A DNA stretch of 64,000 bases from Chitinophagaceae bacterium (GTDB taxonomy: Bacteria > Bacteroidota > Bacteroidia > Chitinophagales > Chitinophagaceae): NCBI GenBank assembly GCA_016710165.1, contig JADJLJ010000002.1, forward strand, positions 434,001-498,000, read 5' to 3'. The position numbers and the translations under genes were made by a program. Of this stretch, positions 37,120-46,012 are shown piece by piece. The notes under the pieces were generated by a model. It searched no databases. It was not told the origin of the DNA and saw nothing but the letters and a program-made list of their open reading frames with translations. The stretch's first letter is position 1. The number at the start of each line of letters is the position of its first letter.

Positions 37120-38289
37120 ATGCCCAGTTTCATAACCCCCAGCCGCATTATCGTTACCTGCAGTAACCGTCTTTCTTCTTACCTGCAAATGGAAGTAGCG
37201 GAGCTTGGATACAAACCCGAACGGGTCTTTAAGACCGGGGTGGAATTAAAGGGCACACTGGTTGACTGTATCCGGCTGAACCTGAACCTGCGTTGTGCCA
37301 GCCAGGTATTGTTTTCCTTAAAAGAATTCCGGGCCGATAATGCAGATGACCTGTATAAGGCATTGCTCGATTTTCCATGGGAAGATATCCTGGAACGGGA
37401 TGGATATTTTTCCATCAGTAGCAATGTAAGCAATGATACCATCAACAATTCCTTATTCGCCAATGTAAAAGTGAAGGATGCGATCGTAGACAGGTTCCGG
37501 AATAAGACCGGCGAACGCCCTAACTCAGGACCCGAGCTGGATAAAACGGTCATTCATTTGTACTGGAAGGAATCGCTGGCAGAGATTTTCATAGATACAT
37601 CCGGGGAAACATTATCCAAGCACGGTTACCGAAAGATCCCCGGCAAGGCGCCCATGCTGGAATCATTGGCAGCAGCAACCTTGCTGGCAACCAAATGGGA
37701 CAGGCATTCCGTTTTTGTAAATCCCATGTGTGGTTCCGGTACGGTGGCCATTGAAGCAGCTCTGCTTGCCACCAACCGTAAACCGGGTCTGCTTCGTTTT
37801 AATTATGCATTCATGCACCTGGCAGGGTATAATGAAAGGATCTATGATGCTGCATTTAAAGAACTGGAGCAGCAGGTTACAGAAGTGCCGGGATTAAAGA
37901 TCATTGCCACGGATATCAGCGAAGACGCGGTGAATATTTCGAAGATCAATGCGGGCATAGCAGGTGTGGAGGAATATATTGAATTTGCTGTTTGTGATTT
38001 TGAAGAGACAAATGTACCTGAAGAAGGGAAAGGTGTTGTTTATTTCAACCCTGAATATGGCGACCGCCTGGGTGTGGAAGCTGAACTGGAGATCACATAT
38101 AAACGCATTGGTGATTTTTTAAAGAAGAAATGCAAGGGTTACTTCGGTTATATTTTTACCGGCAATTTAGAACTGGCAAAAAAGATCGGCCTCAAGCCAA
38201 ACCGGCGTATTGAATTCTATACAAGTAAAATTGATTGCCGGTTGTTCGAATACGAATTGTACAGCGGTACAAAGCGATCAGATAAATAA
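37120..38289 (+). CDS. THUMP-domain RNA N2-guanine methyltransferase (RlmL N-terminal-like)
   Basis: 389 aa. A ferredoxin-like/THUMP N-terminus (about 1-160, with VKVKDAIVDRFRNKTGERP) precedes a Rossmann methyltransferase: KHGYRKIPGKAPMLESLAAA, the SAM site FVNPMCGSGTVAIEAAL (about 203-219), IIATDISEDAVNIS, and the catalytic motif IV NPEYGDRLG, which replaces the usual NPPYG. In E. coli the matching half of RlmKL makes m2G2445 of 23S rRNA. An in-frame extension upstream to about 36865 is translated repeat, so I start at MPSFITPSRIIVTCS. Confidence 0.9.
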   Translation: MPSFITPSRIIVTCSNRLSSYLQMEVAELGYKPERVFKTGVELKGTLVDCIRLNLNLRCASQVLFSLKEFRADNADDLYKALLDFPWEDILERDGYFSISSNVSNDTINNSLFANVKVKDAIVDRFRNKTGERPNSGPELDKTVIHLYWKESLAEIFIDTSGETLSKHGYRKIPGKAPMLESLAAATLLATKWDRHSVFVNPMCGSGTVAIEAALLATNRKPGLLRFNYAFMHLAGYNERIYDAAFKELEQQVTEVPGLKIIATDISEDAVNISKINAGIAGVEEYIEFAVCDFEETNVPEEGKGVVYFNPEYGDRLGVEAELEITYKRIGDFLKKKCKGYFGYIFTGNLELAKKIGLKPNRRIEFYTSKIDCRLFEYELYSGTKRSDK

Positions 38290-38342
38290 TGCGCTTATTT
38301 ATTTAACTTTATTTATCAATTCCCATTTCAAAATCATATCTC

Positions 38343-39932
38343 ATGAAGAAGATAACTATAATGGTTGCCATAACCTTATTGTGCAACAATGATTCCAATG
38401 CACAATCATTGGCCGTGAATACCGATGGAAGTACGGCCCATGGAAGCGCCCTGCTGGATGTAAAAAGTACTACCAGGGGCCTGCTCATTCCACGGATGAC
38501 GAAGACAGAGAAAATTGCGATCGGTTCACCCGCCACAGGGTTGTTGATCTTTCAAACAGCGCCTGATAGTGTTGGTTTCCATTATTACAGTGGCAGCAAC
38601 TGGGCGTGGTTGGCCAACAGTGTTACCCCGGAGGAATGGCTGATCACCGGCAACAGCAATGCCACGGCCTCCAGCTATCTGGGTACCAATAACGGCACCG
38701 ATCTCCGTTTTGCGGCAAACAGTTTTGAATTTGGACGCATCAGTTCCAACTCGGGTTTTTGGGGTTACGGCGAGATCAATCCGCAATACAATATGGATAT
38801 CGCACTGGGTACCGCTGCTGTAAATCCCTGTACACGCAATGGTATACGCCTTAAGCCGCCCGGTTTCAGCAATGGCTGCGATAATGGTTTTTTTATGGGA
38901 CTTGATAATAATCTTTCCATTGCGGATGCTTCCATCTGGAATTATGGAAACAATTTATCGGGTGCACAAAATCTTAAACTGGGACTTAACAATACCGAAA
39001 TAGTCCGGTTTACCACTGCCGCCTTCCAGGGATTGGGTGAAACAGACCCGCAATACAATTTAGACATGCGGCTGGGTATAGCAGCTGTTTTTCCATGCAT
39101 CCGGAACGGGATACGGTTGAATACCCCTGCAAACAGCAATGCTTGCGAACGGGGGCTGTTTGTAGGGTATGATAACAATACGGTTTTAAGTACGGCTTCT
39201 TTCTGGAATTTTGGTGATGGCTCCTCATTTCCGCCCGGCTATTCTTTGCGTTTTGGCCTGGGAGGCGATTTTACGCTTGGCGAAAAAATGCGGATCACCG
39301 GTGACGGAGTCGGGATAGGCTCTACCAGTCCCATTGCAAAATTGCATATCATCGACAGAACGGGCGCTCTTCTTCCGGGTGTAATGGTCACCAATACTTC
39401 GCTGCCTTCGTCCTCCAACGGATTTTATACCGGCTTAAAAGATAACGGCATTGGCAACACAGGAAGGGTATGGAATTACCAGAATGCCGACATTGAATTT
39501 GGCGCCAACGATATTCTGCGGATGATCATTGCTTCTTCCGGGGAAGTAGGCATTGCCACTTCGTTGCCGCCTACAAGTACGTTACAGGTGGATGGAACGC
39601 TTGCAGTAGGGGTTTCTTCAAATATTACTGGTGGTACGATCGGTTCACCAACTGTGATCAGTACGCAAAAATCATTTTTATCACTAAGCCCTTCCGGGGG
39701 GGATCATTATCAATTGCCAAATCCTTTAAATTGTGCCGGCCGCATCTATTATATACGGAATACCGATAATACTGTTGCGGCACAGCTTGGAAGTGTGGCT
39801 GGTTTGATCTGCCCGGGCAGTGGTGCCTGTCTTGCCCCCGGTGCTTACTATTCAATGGCTGGTGCCGCATCAGGCAAAACGGTTATTGCTATTTCCGATG
39901 GAACGAACTGGACCGTAGGAAAGATCGATTGA
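38343..39932 (+). CDS. Secreted tail-fibre-like protein with internal repeats
   Basis: 529 aa. A signal peptide (about 1-20, ending NAQS) is followed by DVKSTTRGLLIPRMTKTEKIAI, a phrase common to Bacteroidota secreted proteins that resemble phage tail fibres. The middle holds two or three copies of a module of about 90 residues: NPQYNMDIALGTAAVNPC.RNGIRL / DPQYNLDMRLGIAAVFPC.RNGIRL, each followed by GL(F)VGYDNN and WNYG/WNFG. The C-terminus is Gly/Ser-rich and ends in a compact beta segment (TVIAISDGTNWTVGK). No T9SS domain or catalytic motif is visible. A role in surface adhesion is possible, but I do not assign one. It sits 53 nt after the RlmL-like gene. Confidence 0.7.
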   Translation: MKKITIMVAITLLCNNDSNAQSLAVNTDGSTAHGSALLDVKSTTRGLLIPRMTKTEKIAIGSPATGLLIFQTAPDSVGFHYYSGSNWAWLANSVTPEEWLITGNSNATASSYLGTNNGTDLRFAANSFEFGRISSNSGFWGYGEINPQYNMDIALGTAAVNPCTRNGIRLKPPGFSNGCDNGFFMGLDNNLSIADASIWNYGNNLSGAQNLKLGLNNTEIVRFTTAAFQGLGETDPQYNLDMRLGIAAVFPCIRNGIRLNTPANSNACERGLFVGYDNNTVLSTASFWNFGDGSSFPPGYSLRFGLGGDFTLGEKMRITGDGVGIGSTSPIAKLHIIDRTGALLPGVMVTNTSLPSSSNGFYTGLKDNGIGNTGRVWNYQNADIEFGANDILRMIIASSGEVGIATSLPPTSTLQVDGTLAVGVSSNITGGTIGSPTVISTQKSFLSLSPSGGDHYQLPNPLNCAGRIYYIRNTDNTVAAQLGSVAGLICPGSGACLAPGAYYSMAGAASGKTVIAISDGTNWTVGKID

Positions 39933-40032
39933 TGATTACCGGGTTCAAAAATAGAAGGACCAATTGAAAATCAGGAATTGATTATTGAACATTTCTTAGC
40001 CCAATGAATATTCAAAGTACAACAATCCATGT

Positions 40033-40344
40033 TCAACTGATCATCCGGAACACCGTCCATTTTTGTGATGCAGGAACAATATAGGGGGCTATGGCATCGC
40101 TGTATTGTTTGAACTGCGGCTGCCCCATTTCGCTCAATGCTTTTTCAAAATCAGCCAGGGATTCGAAAAGATATTCGTCTACGATATGTGAAGGTGATTC
40201 GCCGATATGCCCCACACTCAACCGGTTCACTGAATTTTTAAAATGTGATGATCTGAATTTTTCGGCGCCCCAGGCTTTGATGATGTCGAGCGCTTCTTTT
40301 TGTTTACCGAAAACAATGTCGATGGTCCATACACAGTTGTACAT
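40033..40344 (-). CDS. Small dimeric alpha/beta-barrel-like protein, function unknown
   Basis: 103 aa starting MYNCVWTIDIVFGKQKEALDI at 40344; upstream in-frame codons are repeat-derived. The pattern beta (CVWTIDIVF), long helix with KQKEALDIIKAWGAEK, beta (SVNRLSVGHIG), helix (LFESLADFEKALSEM) and final beta (KWTVFRMIS) is that of dimeric alpha/beta-barrel proteins such as NIPSNAP or ABM domains. No catalytic residue is assignable. It is downstream of the NYN-LOTUS gene on the same strand, with a GATRCMR array between them. Confidence 0.6.
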   Translation of the reverse strand: MYNCVWTIDIVFGKQKEALDIIKAWGAEKFRSSHFKNSVNRLSVGHIGESPSHIVDEYLFESLADFEKALSEMGQPQFKQYSDAIAPYIVPASQKWTVFRMIS

Positions 40345-40367
40345 GGTGATTTTATTTAGAAGGTTAA

Positions 40368-40466
40368 GATGCGGGATACGAGATGCAGGATGCCGGATAC
40401 AAGATGCTGCATAGGAAAGAACAACTCTACGATCCCGAATAAACTTATCTGGCATCTTGAATCCTG
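40368..40466. repeat. GATRCMR heptanucleotide array with short inverted arm
   Basis: Six forward units (GATGCGG, GATACGA, GATGCAG, GATGCCG, GATACAA, GATGCTG) at 40368-40409, a 36-nt centre, then three inverted units (TATCTGG, CATCTTG, AATCCTG) at 40446-40466. It ends 4 nt before the stop of the NYN-LOTUS gene. Confidence 0.8.
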
Positions 40467-40469
40467 GAT

Positions 40470-41231
40470 TTATGATCTTACCCTGTTCCGTATATACACC
40501 AGCTTTATCCCTGCTTTGTCCGTTTCTTTCTTATCGATCTCGATCTGGGGGATTGATTTAATGAGGGGTGTTAGTTTCTGAAACCCGTAATTCCGGGGAT
40601 CAAAATTGGGCTGTTTTTTCAGCAGCAGGTTGCCCACATCACCCAGGAACGCCCATCCGTTCTCATCGGCCAGGTCATCAATGCTGGCAGCGATCAATTT
40701 GATTGTCTCCTTACTGAGCTTATCAACCGAAGCCCTGGGAGCAGGTTTACTGGTCTTCGTTTTTACTGTATTTTTTTCTTCTGCTTCAAAGGCCGGGATG
40801 ATCTCCATGTAAATGAATTTGTCGCAGGCCACGATGAACGGGTTGGGCGTCTTCTTCTGCCCGATGCCATAAACTTTCATACCGGCTTCTCTCAATCGCA
40901 GTGCCAGGCGGGTGAAATCACTGTCGCTGCTGATGATACAGAACCCGTCCACTTTGCCGGAATAGAGAATGTCCATGGCATCAATGATGAGGGCGCTGTC
41001 GCTGGAATTCTTCCCGCTGGTATAACTGTATTGCTGGATGGGGGTGATGGCATTTTCCAGCAGCACATTCTTCCAGCCCGAGACGGTGGGCCTTGTCCAG
41101 TCTCCATAGATCCTTTTAAACGTGGGGGTGCCGTACTTGGCAATTTCTTCCATCACGCCCTTTACATTGCTGTAAGGCACATTGTCGGCGTCTATCAGGA
41201 CCGCAAGCCGTATATCTTTTTGTATTTCCAT
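40470..41231 (-). CDS. NYN domain nuclease-like protein with C-terminal LOTUS/OST-HTH domain
   Basis: 253 aa. The NYN (LabA/DUF88, PIN-like) domain covers about 8-155: the acidic residues Asp14 and Asp16 in VLIDADNVPYSN, SSDSALIIDAMDIL, and ISSDSDFTRLALRLREAG, which together form the metal-binding site of the PIN-like fold. A basic linker (KTKTSKPAPRASVDK) leads to a winged-helix LOTUS domain (about 180-253) that binds RNA in other proteins. The combination suggests an RNA nuclease or RNA-binding regulator in the cytoplasm; the target is unknown. I start at MEIQKDIRL (41231); five extra codons upstream are possible. It is divergent from the TetR operon. Confidence 0.88.
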   Translation of the reverse strand: MEIQKDIRLAVLIDADNVPYSNVKGVMEEIAKYGTPTFKRIYGDWTRPTVSGWKNVLLENAITPIQQYSYTSGKNSSDSALIIDAMDILYSGKVDGFCIISSDSDFTRLALRLREAGMKVYGIGQKKTPNPFIVACDKFIYMEIIPAFEAEEKNTVKTKTSKPAPRASVDKLSKETIKLIAASIDDLADENGWAFLGDVGNLLLKKQPNFDPRNYGFQKLTPLIKSIPQIEIDKKETDKAGIKLVYIRNRVRS

Positions 41232-41330
41232 AAAATGATTATACACAATATAACTCTTTTTTCCGCAACCTGCCGGAGTGAGGCCTGTAAAGGCAACTCA
41301 TCTCACCGAACCACAGTTCATCCGTAAAAA

Positions 41331-41346
41331 TTAACCATTTGGTTAA
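41331..41346. promoter_or_regulatory. Operator palindrome TTAACCATTTGGTTAA (distal site)
   Basis: A perfect TTAACCA/TGGTTAA inverted repeat with a 2-nt centre, located just upstream of the -33 element of the tetR promoter. An identical inverted repeat lies at 41389-41404. Paired perfect palindromes flanking a tetR promoter are the usual arrangement for TetR self-repression. Confidence 0.8.
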
Positions 41347-41352
41347 ATTTAA

Positions 41353-41383
41353 TTTGGATTTTAAGAAAACCGGGTTAGTTTTG
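41353..41383 (+). promoter_or_regulatory. Bacteroidota-type promoter of the TetR efflux operon
   Basis: TTTG (41353-41356), exactly 19 nt, then TAGTTTTG (41376-41383): a perfect match to the TTTG-N19-TAnnTTTG consensus. The expected start point falls at about 41387-41390, at the edge of the proximal operator. Confidence 0.85.
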
Positions 41384-41388
41384 CATAA

Positions 41389-41404
41389 TTAACCAAATGG
41401 TTAA
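41389..41404. promoter_or_regulatory. Operator palindrome TTAACCAAATGGTTAA (proximal site)
   Basis: Second copy of the TTAACCA/TGGTTAA palindrome, covering the predicted transcription start and ending 3 nt before the tetR ATG. The centres of the two operators are 58 nt apart. Confidence 0.85.
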
Positions 41405-41407
41405 AAA

Positions 41408-42019
41408 ATGAAAAAGAAAGACAAGAATACGGAACAGGTGATCCTGCAGACAGCCCGGAAGATATTCATACAGAAGGGGCTGACGGGAGCCCGGATGCAG
41501 GATATTGCTGACCAGGCCGGCTTTAACAAGGCGCTGGTGCATTATTATTTTACTTCGAAGGATAACCTGTTCAACCTGGTGTTTGAACAGGAATTCAGTA
41601 ACCTGTTCTCCAGCCTGGCTACCATCGTTGCTTCCGACCTGCCCCTGTTTGAAAAAATTGAAAGTATTGTATCGCTCGACATTGAGCGCCTGAGCCAGTT
41701 CCCCGGCCTGCCCAATTTTGTATTGAATGAGATGAGCCGGAACCCGGATGTGTTATTGAAGCGGCTTAAAAGAATACCGGTGGAGAAAGTGCTGATCGTT
41801 TTTCAAAAACAGATCAATTCCGAAATAAAAAAAGGAACAATCCGGAAGATAACGGCCGAGCAGCTTTTCATCAATATTCAGTCCATGTGCATCTTCCCCT
41901 TCATCGCCCGGCCCATGATCAAGGCGCTGATGCAGATGGATGAAAAAACATACATGACCATGATCCAGAGGCGAAAAACAGAGGTAGCCCAATTCATCAT
42001 CAGCGCCATTAAAGCATGA
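41408..42019 (+). CDS. TetR/AcrR family transcriptional regulator of the efflux operon
   Basis: 203 aa. The N-terminal helix-turn-helix (about 10-57) shows ILQTARKIFIQKGLTGARMQDIADQAGFNKALVHYYFTSKDNLF in order, the classic TetR recognition region. The C-terminal ligand domain is divergent, as usual. The gene is first in an operon of seven: tolC-like 26 nt downstream, then hlyD-like, two ATPases and two permeases. Two matching palindromes flank its promoter, so it very likely represses itself and the pump genes. E. coli places a TetR regulator (CecR/YbiH) before the homologous ybhGFSR genes. The inducing ligand is unknown. Confidence 0.92.
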   Translation: MKKKDKNTEQVILQTARKIFIQKGLTGARMQDIADQAGFNKALVHYYFTSKDNLFNLVFEQEFSNLFSSLATIVASDLPLFEKIESIVSLDIERLSQFPGLPNFVLNEMSRNPDVLLKRLKRIPVEKVLIVFQKQINSEIKKGTIRKITAEQLFINIQSMCIFPFIARPMIKALMQMDEKTYMTMIQRRKTEVAQFIISAIKA

Positions 42020-42045
42020 TCTTTTTAAATCAATAAAGACATTTT

Positions 42046-43317
42046 ATGAAGATAAAACACATAATTATTTCCTGTTTGTTGTTTGCTGCTGACCGGCTGA
42101 TGGCCCAGGATAAACCAGTACTCACGCTGGAGCAGTGTTATACACTGGCATCCACCGTTTCTCCGCTGGCCGAGCAAAAGGCACTTACCATCCGTGCCGG
42201 AAATATGGCCGAGAAGAACCAGAACCTCAAATGGCTGCCGCAGGTTGACCTGAATGCACAGGCAACTTATCAATCGGCTGTTACATCTTTCCCGGCAAAG
42301 TTGCCCAATGTAACCGTTGAAGAATTGAGTAAAGACCAATACAAAGGAACGCTTGATATTCTGCAGCCGGTTTACGACGGAGGTGTCATCAGCACACAGA
42401 AAAAACTGCAGCATGCAACCACCAATGTGGAAAGCCAGCGGGTGGAAGTAGACCTGTTCCAGCTTAGATCAAAAGTGAACGGGTATTTCTTTACCGCTAT
42501 ATTGATGGAAGAGAATATCCGGGTGATGAACCTGGTAAAGGACGACCTGGATAATAACATCAAAAAGCTAACTGCACAGGCAGCAAATGGTATTGCTACA
42601 AACAGTAACGTAGACGTATTGAAGGCAGAACTGTTGAAAACATCGCAAAAGATCATTGAATACAACGCTGCCCGGAAAGCCGCCATACAAATGCTGGAAA
42701 TACTTACCGGTACAGCGATCGCTGAAAGTACATCGTTTGTAAAACCAGCTGGCGCTGCCAATACAGATGAGGCAGTTTCAGATCGCCCCGAATTGAAATT
42801 ATTCGACTTTCAAAAGCAGCAGTTTCAGTTGCAATCGAAACTGATCGGTGCAAGGTCAAATCCCAGGTTCTCATTCTTTGCAAATGGAGGATACGGGAAA
42901 CCAGGCCTGAACATGCTGAAGAACGAATTCCAGTGGTTCTATACCGGCGGCGTGAGGTTGAGCATTCCTATTACCGGACAATTCACGAAGCAGCGTGATC
43001 AACGGGTCATTAAGATACAGGAACAGATCGTTGAGAGGCAGAAAGAAAATTTTCTGAACAACAACCGGCAATTGCTTGTTCAGCAAAAAAATGAGGTGGA
43101 AAAATACAAGCAACTGGTGGCAACGGATGCAGAGATCGTTGCCCTGCGGACAAAGATAAAAGAGAATGCTTCCTTCCGCCTGGCCAACGGCATTATCACT
43201 TCCAGCGATTACATCACCGAACTGAATGCCGAGAGCCAGGCCATGCTTACGCAGAAGCTGCATGAGATACAATGGCTGCAGTCGCAATACAATTACAAAC
43301 TCATTCTTGGTAAATAA
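42046..43317 (+). CDS. TolC family outer-membrane efflux protein
   Basis: 423 aa. Signal peptide ending LMAQ at about residue 21. The TolC fold is shown by TLEQCYTLASTVSPLAEQKAL at the start, long heptad-patterned helices (LRSKVNGYFFTAILMEENIRVMNLV), and the strand/helix repeat FDFQKQQFQLQSKLIGARSNPRFSFFANGGYG. It forms the outer-membrane duct of a tripartite exporter. Second gene of the TetR operon, 26 nt after tetR and 20 nt before the hlyD-like gene. Confidence 0.9.
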   Translation: MKIKHIIISCLLFAADRLMAQDKPVLTLEQCYTLASTVSPLAEQKALTIRAGNMAEKNQNLKWLPQVDLNAQATYQSAVTSFPAKLPNVTVEELSKDQYKGTLDILQPVYDGGVISTQKKLQHATTNVESQRVEVDLFQLRSKVNGYFFTAILMEENIRVMNLVKDDLDNNIKKLTAQAANGIATNSNVDVLKAELLKTSQKIIEYNAARKAAIQMLEILTGTAIAESTSFVKPAGAANTDEAVSDRPELKLFDFQKQQFQLQSKLIGARSNPRFSFFANGGYGKPGLNMLKNEFQWFYTGGVRLSIPITGQFTKQRDQRVIKIQEQIVERQKENFLNNNRQLLVQQKNEVEKYKQLVATDAEIVALRTKIKENASFRLANGIITSSDYITELNAESQAMLTQKLHEIQWLQSQYNYKLILGK

Positions 43318-43337
43318 AATACGTCAAATACAATTTT

Positions 43338-44321
43338 ATGAAATCAATTTTTAAAAAACTGCTCACACCGCTTGCCATCATGAGCTTTGTTTCCTGTAAC
43401 AACGGGAACGGCAATTACGATGCTTCCGGAACTTTTGAAGCGGATGAAGTGATCGTTTCGGCAGAGGCCACCGGGAAGATCCTGCAATTGAATATTGAGG
43501 AAGGAGCCAGCCTGGCAAAGGACTCGGTTGTTGGAAAGATAGACCCAACCGCCATTGAATTGCAAAAGGAACAGGCCTCCTCTTCTGTAGAAGCATTGCA
43601 GCAACGAACCAATGATGCTGAGCCGCAGGTTAACATACTGGAGTCGCAGATGTTGCTGCAGACAAAACAAATTGCCGTAGATGAAGAGCAGTTACGGGTG
43701 TTGCAAAAAGAACAGCAGCGTTTTCAGAAACTGGTTGCTGCCGATGCAGTGCCTGCCAAACAACTGGATGATATCAACGGGCAGGTAAATGTGCTGAAAG
43801 AAAAGATCGTAGCGGGCAAAACACAGTTGCATGTGCTGCAAAGCCAGGTCAGTTCGCAACGCCGTTCCGTGGCCATTCAGAACAGGGGGATATTGAGTGA
43901 GAAGATCCCTATGGAAAAAAGGGTTGCCCAGATACAGGACCAGCTTGACAAGACAACGATCAGGAACCCGGTTGCAGGTACAGTGCTTACCAAATACGCC
44001 CGGCAAAATGAATTTACCGTCACCGGCAAAGCCCTGTACAGGATCGCTGACCTGTCCACGATGAAACTGCGTGCCTACATCACCGGCGATCAGCTGGCGC
44101 AGGTTAAACTGAACCAGCCCGTAAAAGTAAAAGTGGATGACGGGAAGGGAAAATACAGGGAACTGCCCGGTACCATTTCCTGGATATCAGATAAGGCGGA
44201 ATTCACACCAAAAACCATTCAAACAAAAGAAGAACGTGCCAACCTGGTGTATGCGGTTAAGATAAATGTGAAGAATGATGGCTACCTGAAGATCGGGATG
44301 TATGGCGAAGTGGTTTTTTAA
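43338..44321 (+). CDS. HlyD family periplasmic adaptor (YbhG-like)
   Basis: 327 aa. A signal peptide ends in a Cys (MSFVSC), so it is probably a lipoprotein. A split biotinyl-lipoyl domain (GTFEADEVIVSAEATGKILQLNIEEGA and PVAGTVLTKYARQNEFTVTG, listed by landmark) flanks a coiled-coil hairpin (about 70-200, Gln/Glu/Lys-rich), followed by a beta-barrel domain (LRAYITGDQLAQVKLNQPVKVKVDDG). This is the membrane-fusion protein linking the ABC permeases to the TolC-like duct. The next gene starts 11 nt after its stop. Confidence 0.9.
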   Translation: MKSIFKKLLTPLAIMSFVSCNNGNGNYDASGTFEADEVIVSAEATGKILQLNIEEGASLAKDSVVGKIDPTAIELQKEQASSSVEALQQRTNDAEPQVNILESQMLLQTKQIAVDEEQLRVLQKEQQRFQKLVAADAVPAKQLDDINGQVNVLKEKIVAGKTQLHVLQSQVSSQRRSVAIQNRGILSEKIPMEKRVAQIQDQLDKTTIRNPVAGTVLTKYARQNEFTVTGKALYRIADLSTMKLRAYITGDQLAQVKLNQPVKVKVDDGKGKYRELPGTISWISDKAEFTPKTIQTKEERANLVYAVKINVKNDGYLKIGMYGEVVF

Positions 44322-44331
44322 AAATGAGATA

Positions 44332-45252
44332 ATGAATGCAGTTACGGTAAATAATATTGTAAAGACCTATGGCTCAAAAAAAGAAACAGTAAAAGCGCTT
44401 GATGAAGTTTCTTTTACGGTTGAAAAAGGAGAGCTGTTTGGTATCATCGGCCCGGATGGGGCCGGTAAGACCTCCCTGTTCCGGATATTGACCACCTTGT
44501 TGCCCGCCGACAGTGGTACTGCAGGCGTTGATGGATCTGATTTGGTAAAGGAATACAAAGAGATCCGCCACCGGGTTGGGTATATGCCCGGAAAATTTTC
44601 GCTGTACCAGGACCTGACCGTGGAAGAGAACCTGGAATTCTTTGCCAGTATTTTTAATACCAGCATCGCGGCAAATTATGAACTGGTGAAGAATATTTAT
44701 GTGCAGATAGAACCGTTCAAAGACCGGCGTACCGGAAAATTATCCGGTGGTATGAAGCAGAAGCTGGCCCTGTGCTGTGCCCTCATTCACAAACCTTCTG
44801 TTTTATTCCTGGATGAACCTACCACGGGTGTGGATGCTGTTTCGAGAAAAGAATTCTGGGAAATGTTGAAAGACCTGAAGAAGCAGGGCATCACCATCCT
44901 GGTTTCCACACCCTATATGGATGAAGCAGCGATGTGCGACCGGGTGGCATTGATGCAGATGGGAAGGATCATGAGTATTGATACCCCGGGAAATATCATC
45001 AGTAAATTCAGTAAACCGCTCTGGGCTGTACGTTCGCAGGAAATGTACCGCCTGCTGAATGACCTGAAACGCTATGAGAGCACAGAAAGCTGCAACAGTT
45101 TCGGCGAATACCATCACCTGGTCTTAAAAAATGATGACAGTAATGAAAATGAAATTCTGAGTTACCTGCGTGAACATCAGCATAAGAATATCGATATTAA
45201 AAGAACACAGCCAAATATTGAGGATTGCTTTATGCAGTTGATGCAGCAATAA
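44332..45252 (+). CDS. ABC transporter ATP-binding protein (YbhF N-half-like)
   Basis: 306 aa. Walker A GPDGAGKTS (about 40-48), Q-loop region GYMPGKFSLYQDLTVEENL, signature LSGGMKQK, Walker B VLFLDEPTTGVD, and an H-loop replaced in STPYMDEAAMCD (Pro-Tyr instead of His-Tyr at the switch position). Asp in place of the usual Asn or Ser in Walker A and the missing switch His suggest an ATPase half with reduced activity; together with the next gene it corresponds to the two halves of E. coli YbhF. Start chosen at 44332 (MNAVTVNNIVKTYG). It drives the ABC-2 permeases encoded downstream. Confidence 0.92.
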   Translation: MNAVTVNNIVKTYGSKKETVKALDEVSFTVEKGELFGIIGPDGAGKTSLFRILTTLLPADSGTAGVDGSDLVKEYKEIRHRVGYMPGKFSLYQDLTVEENLEFFASIFNTSIAANYELVKNIYVQIEPFKDRRTGKLSGGMKQKLALCCALIHKPSVLFLDEPTTGVDAVSRKEFWEMLKDLKKQGITILVSTPYMDEAAMCDRVALMQMGRIMSIDTPGNIISKFSKPLWAVRSQEMYRLLNDLKRYESTESCNSFGEYHHLVLKNDDSNENEILSYLREHQHKNIDIKRTQPNIEDCFMQLMQQ

Positions 45253-45263
45253 TTAAAACTATC

Positions 45264-46007
45264 ATGAAGGAGACCGTTATAAAAGTTGATAAGCTCACAA
45301 AAAAATTTGGTGACTTTATTGCCACCAACCAGGTCTCCTTTGAGGTGGAGAAGGGAGAGATATTTGGATTCCTGGGTGCCAATGGTGCCGGTAAAACCAC
45401 TGCCATGCGCATGCTTTGCGGGTTACTGCTTCCTTCTTCCGGTTCAGCCAGCGTAGCCGGGTTTGATGTGTACAGGCAGACGGAACACATCAAACAGAAC
45501 ATTGGCTACATGAGTCAGAAATTCTCTTTATACGAGGACCTGACCGTTAAAGAGAATATCCGTTTTTATGCTGGCATTTACGGAATAAGCAGGCCGGTCA
45601 TAAAACAGAAGATGGGCTTGCTGCTGGAAAAATTGCAGATGACCCACGAAGAGAACAGCCTGGTAAGATCCCTGCCGCTTGGCTGGAAACAGAAGCTGGC
45701 ATTCTCAGTAGCCATCCTTCATGAACCAAAGATCGTTTTCCTGGATGAACCCACCGGCGGTGTGGACCCGGTGACAAGGCGTGAATTCTGGAACCTGATC
45801 TACGAGGCCGCTGAAAAAGGCATCACCGTTTTTGTGACCACCCATTATATGGATGAAGCGGAGTATTGCAACCGGGTCTCCATCATGGTGGATGGGAAGA
45901 TCGAGGCACTGGATACACCCCGTAACCTGAAAACAACATTCAAAGCAGCATCCATGGATGAAGTATTCCTGCAACTGGCAAGGGGAGCAAAACGCACAGC
46001 AGATTAA
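45264..46007 (+). CDS. ABC transporter ATP-binding protein (YbhF C-half-like)
   Basis: 247 aa. Walker A GANGAGKTT (about 38-46), GYMSQKFSLYEDLTVKENIRF, an unusual signature LPLGWKQKLAF in place of LSGGQ, Walker B IVFLDEPTGGVDP, and the switch His in VTTHYMDEAEYCN. The LPLGWKQ signature is characteristic of the second half of YbhF-type ATPases. The partner upstream has a canonical signature but lacks the switch His, so the two probably make one composite and one degenerate site. It starts 11 nt after the preceding stop; the first permease follows 5 nt after its own stop. Confidence 0.92.
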   Translation: MKETVIKVDKLTKKFGDFIATNQVSFEVEKGEIFGFLGANGAGKTTAMRMLCGLLLPSSGSASVAGFDVYRQTEHIKQNIGYMSQKFSLYEDLTVKENIRFYAGIYGISRPVIKQKMGLLLEKLQMTHEENSLVRSLPLGWKQKLAFSVAILHEPKIVFLDEPTGGVDPVTRREFWNLIYEAAEKGITVFVTTHYMDEAEYCNRVSIMVDGKIEALDTPRNLKTTFKAASMDEVFLQLARGAKRTAD

Positions 46008-46012
46008 AAAAG